38,465 nucleotides of DNA from Tepidibacter thalassicus DSM 15285 (GTDB lineage Bacteria; Bacillota; Clostridia; Peptostreptococcales; Peptostreptococcaceae), in NCBI RefSeq assembly GCF_900129915.1, contig NZ_FQXH01000019.1, forward strand, positions 1-38,465. Direction: 5' to 3'. Position 1 is the stretch's first letter, and each line of letters begins with the position of its first letter. The notes under the pieces are model-generated. The model worked only from the letters and a program-made list of their open reading frames with translations. It was not told the origin of the DNA and ran no database searches. Positions 36,595-38,465 of this stretch are shown in pieces. The position numbers were made by a program, and so were the translations under genes.

Positions 36595-36738
36595 TTATTG
36601 CTTTAACATATTAATTTGATTATCTAAATCAGCTTTTTGCTTAGGAGTAGATACCCTGGCATAAATGTATGTTTTTCTATCTACTCCCTTATTGAATAAC
36701 TTATAAACATTATCCTTATCATAATCATATCTACACAT
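36595..36738 (-). pseudogene. tnpA: N-terminal fragment of an IS607-type serine recombinase (TnpA)
   Basis: ATG 36738 opens a 47-codon frame: MCRYDYDKDNVYKLFNKG, then TYIYARVSTPKQKADLDNQI. YARVS carries the catalytic serine of the resolvase fold. The N-terminal DNA-binding part is short, and the rest of the catalytic domain is gone. In IS607 elements tnpB follows tnpA on the same strand, exactly as these two fragments do, so an internal deletion has fused the start of tnpA to the end of tnpB. Confidence 0.75.
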
Positions 36739-36801
36739 TTTCTTATTTTAATTTTATATAATAATTATAATATAATTTTAAGAATATATAAAAATTTTTT
36801 A

Positions 36802-37227
36802 TTAAATTTTTTGATATTTATTATGTATTTTAGCAATATCACTTCTCATATCTTCTAATAATTCATCTATTGATATATCTAATTTTTTTCCAGCAAAATA
36901 TGCATTAATAACTGTATCTAATATAGATATATATCCATATAAATTTTTCACAGGATAATTGCTCATTTTATATAAATCATTTTTATTTAAATGATTTATA
37001 AATGATTTTAATATATATCCGTAAGTATAATTAATCATTTTTGAAATTTTTCTATCTATGTTTTTATGATTATATCTTTTAAAATTTTCTTCAGTTATTT
37101 TTATTATAGCTTTACAGTATTCAATAAAACTATTTTCGTTAAAAATATTTTTTTCATGTAAATAATAAATAAAACTATCGTTTTTTCCTTTATAATTATT
37201 AAAAAGTATTTGAACATGATTATTCAT
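36802..37227 (-). CDS. Probable immunity protein (Imm41-like in pattern)
   Basis: A 141-residue, all-helical protein with start ATG 37227 and a strong GGAGGTTGAT ribosome site. Central block: NHKNIDRKISKMINYTYGYILKSFINHLNKNDLYKM, then NLYGYISILDTVINAYFAGKKLDI. From memory this resembles immunity family 41 of polymorphic toxin systems (YGYILK...HxxxNDLY...YF.G), but I cannot check it. No toxin fragment is visible directly upstream; the next thing there is an ISL3-type transposase relic. Confidence 0.55.
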   Translation of the reverse strand: MNNHVQILFNNYKGKNDSFIYYLHEKNIFNENSFIEYCKAIIKITEENFKRYNHKNIDRKISKMINYTYGYILKSFINHLNKNDLYKMSNYPVKNLYGYISILDTVINAYFAGKKLDISIDELLEDMRSDIAKIHNKYQKI

Positions 37228-37303
37228 TCTATCAACCTCCTTGATATAATTAAGTTAAAACATTTATATAAAAAATTTATAAATTTAAAATTGTAATAGA
37301 TAA
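37228..37303. other. AT-rich spacer upstream of the immunity-like gene at 37227
   Basis: Apart from the ribosome site just before ATG 37227 I see nothing in this spacer: no toxin tail, promoter or repeat stands out. Confidence 0.5.
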
Positions 37304-37786
37304 ATTCCATATAATTCTGAACTAAAAGCTTCATACAACCTTTATCAAAGTATTTTATATGCTATTAAAACAAAAAATTATCAATTACTTGAGAGTATTC
37401 TTAACAATAATCATTCAGATATATCTGATTACATGAAAACATCTATTAAATCTATTAAAAAGTATAAAGACTATATAAAAAAGTCTTCATTCTAAAGATT
37501 TTAAATGTAGATTTTTTTAAAATTTCATGGCGCCAACGAATTCTAACAAATTCCGTTGCTTAAAACTCATAACGGAATTTATATTTATCCACAATTTAAA
37601 TAGGAATATAATTTCCTATTCGTTATAAAAAATACATTTGAATGTGATTATACAAACGGATTAATTGAAGGAATTAATAATAAAATTAAAGTAATAAAAA
37701 GGATTGCATTTGGCTACAAAAGCTTTTTTCATTTCAAGAATAGAATACTTATAAGCCAAAATTTACTAAAGTTAAAAGCCGTCTAA
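37304..37786 (+). pseudogene. ISL3-family transposase, C-terminal remnant split by an insert
   Basis: Two plus-strand frames of one transposase. 37304-37498 reads SYNLYQSILYAIKTKNYQLL and on to KSIKKYKDYIKK; 37604-37786 reads FECDYTNGLIEGINNKIKV, IKRIAFGYKSFFHFKNRIL and stops at 37786. (Y)(S/T)NG-x-(I/V)EG-x-NN-x-IKV-x-KR-x-(A/S)(F/Y)GY is the C-terminal signature of DDE transposases of the ISL3/IS204 group. Removing 37483-37632 joins them in frame as KDYIKNTFECDYTNG. The N-terminal two thirds of the gene are missing. It lies on the strand opposite to the immunity-like genes. Confidence 0.8.
37474..37632. repeat. 141-bp insert with 9-bp direct repeats inside the ISL3 remnant
   Basis: TATAAAAAA occurs at 37474-37482 and again at 37624-37632, flanking 141 bases (37483-37623). 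Taking out one repeat plus the insert restores the transposase reading frame. The insert contains a perfect 10-bp inverted repeat, AAATTCCGTT (37548-37557) with AACGGAATTT (37571-37580), and a 6-bp one, TAGGAA/TTCCTA (37601-37618). No terminal inverted repeats are seen at its ends. Confidence 0.55.
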
Positions 37787-37808
37787 AACCTATTCGGTTT
37801 TAAACGGC
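37771..37808 (-). terminator. Hairpin, probable terminator for the gene at 37890
   Basis: A 13-bp stem with one mismatch (37778-37790 with 37796-37808, loop TATTC). On the minus strand it is followed by TTTTAAC. The stop codon of the ISL3 remnant lies in its 5' arm. Confidence 0.5.
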
Positions 37809-37889
37809 CAACAATTAACTTTGTGATTTCTTTACCAACACTATTTGACAAAGAACCTAAATCTACTATATACGGTCTTTATTATTTAT

Positions 37890-38252
37890 TTAATCAGCTA
37901 TACTAACAATTGTTTTATTTGTTTTTAATGCAAGTTCACACATGTTTTTAAGATCAATAGCAAATTTTATAAATTCATCTTTATTAACATTTTGTTTAGT
38001 AAACTCATTTTCTAAAAAAGCTATAGTTTCCTTTTTTAATAAAAACTCACTTTCTATTAATAGTTTCTTTATTTCCTTATGTGTAAATAATTTATGGTTA
38101 TAAGGATCTATTTTAATTAGGATATCTATATCAGATTCTAAAATGCTTCTATTTTTCCATAAAAAATCGCTAATATATTCTTCTAATTGAACTGAAGTAT
38201 CTATTTTTTTTCCTTCATCAATATTTTTTGCTATAACAAAATCTATACTCAT
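37890..38252 (-). CDS. Small protein of unknown function, immunity-like
   Basis: A 120-residue helical protein. ATG 38252 (MSIDFVIAKNIDEGKKID) is chosen, although no good ribosome site precedes it; a TTG at 38276 would add 8 residues. Mid-protein: DILIKIDPYNHKLFTHKEI, then KKLLIESEFLLKKE and at the end ELALKTNKTIVSIAD. An IDPY turn followed by a helix with E-x-x-x-L-L-K is a pattern I associate with small immunity proteins near contact-dependent or Rhs toxins, but I cannot name the family. It lacks a partner toxin nearby. Confidence 0.5.
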   Translation of the reverse strand: MSIDFVIAKNIDEGKKIDTSVQLEEYISDFLWKNRSILESDIDILIKIDPYNHKLFTHKEIKKLLIESEFLLKKETIAFLENEFTKQNVNKDEFIKFAIDLKNMCELALKTNKTIVSIAD

Positions 38253-38311
38253 AATAAAGTTTATACCCGTTACCAAAAGCTTATAAAACTTTATAAGAAG
38301 ATTTCAAAAGT

Positions 38312-38434
38312 TTATAGCTTTTGTTTCTTTCCTACTTCATAGTGTCCCATTTTGCCGTAGCTACTTTGGTGTTTATAACACTCCATAGGCTTTGCTACAT
38401 CTATCGATGTAGTAGGGTGTAACGAATCCCCAAT
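38312..38434 (-). pseudogene. Unassigned 40-codon coding-like relic
   Basis: The frame opens after an in-frame TAA, has no good start, and reads GDSLHPTTSIDVAKPMECYK, then SSYGKMGHYEVGKKQKL-stop. Codon choice looks like genuine coding sequence and base composition is clearly richer in G+C than the surroundings. SLHP...DV at its start resembles the LHPVRVDV end of the TnpB relic at 36488, so another mobile-element relic is possible. I do not recognise it with confidence. Confidence 0.3.
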
Positions 38435-38465
38435 TTAGAAAATCTTTTAAATTGATTTTTCTAAA
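38395..38465. repeat. Two hairpins at the right edge
   Basis: CTACATC-TATC-GATGTAG (38395-38412) is a perfect 7-bp stem, and TTTAGAAAA (38434-38442) pairs with TTTTCTAAA (38457-38465) at the very end. Together with the local rise in G+C they suggest the end of a mobile element or a structured RNA that continues beyond the window. Confidence 0.35.

Overview
The window is about 38.5 kb of very AT-rich DNA (my impression is near 30 % GC; not computed). It comes from a flagellated, low-GC, Gram-positive anaerobe of the Clostridia/Tissierellia type. The evidence is a flagellin/fliS locus, a Rex redox repressor, a 2[4Fe-4S] ferredoxin, an anaerobic GlpA/GlpB-like glycerol-3-phosphate dehydrogenase, ECF vitamin transporters and strong AGGAGG ribosome sites. 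No tRNA, rRNA or CRISPR array was seen.

Layout. 1-712: the end of a flagellin gene and fliS. 871-7843: tex, a hybrid sensor kinase with a receiver domain, a second related kinase, and a metal-dependent amidohydrolase, packed as one likely operon. 7852-8711: an FMN riboswitch and ribU. 8809-11448: tsaE-tsaB-rimI-tsaD (t6A tRNA modification plus ribosomal protein acetylation). 11472-14023, minus strand: bioY behind a BirA-type operator, and an ABC-F ATPase. 14239-15069: rex with a candidate Rex box over its own -10, then a 56-residue ferredoxin on the other strand. 15232-16593: a fluoride riboswitch with terminator in front of a cation:proton antiporter. 16741-17295: glpP.

17356-21770 is an ArsR-headed cluster: ArsR-type repressor, CxC permease, CxxC mini-thioredoxin, TauE-type permease, class V cysteine-desulfurase-like enzyme, a wrecked acr3 arsenite permease gene, and arsenate reductase. 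21805-27424 is the glycerol regulon: glpF, glpK, then glpA-like, glpB-like and a DUF1667 gene. It has two nearly identical terminator leaders (21853 and 24297) that look like targets of the antiterminator GlpP encoded 4.5 kb upstream. Then come a P-loop/Asp23-like protein, an NADP-type glutamate dehydrogenase, a minus-strand three-gene ABC exporter divergent from a two-component system (the arrangement of lantibiotic/bacitracin resistance modules), and an HPr-like protein without the active histidine.

From about 34.9 kb to the right edge the character changes. This part holds small minus-strand genes of unknown function that look like polymorphic-toxin immunity genes. Two of them sit directly behind orphan C-terminal toxin tails (35782-35964 and 36359-36421) that have lost their upstream coding sequence. 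Between them are transposon relics: the start of an IS607-type serine recombinase joined to the end of a TnpB, and an ISL3-type transposase end split by a 141-bp insert. I read this as a decayed toxin/immunity cassette store, and it is the most unusual part of the window. The other candidates for new biology are the paired MEDS-like kinases, the arsenic cluster with its deleted acr3, and the twin GlpP leaders.
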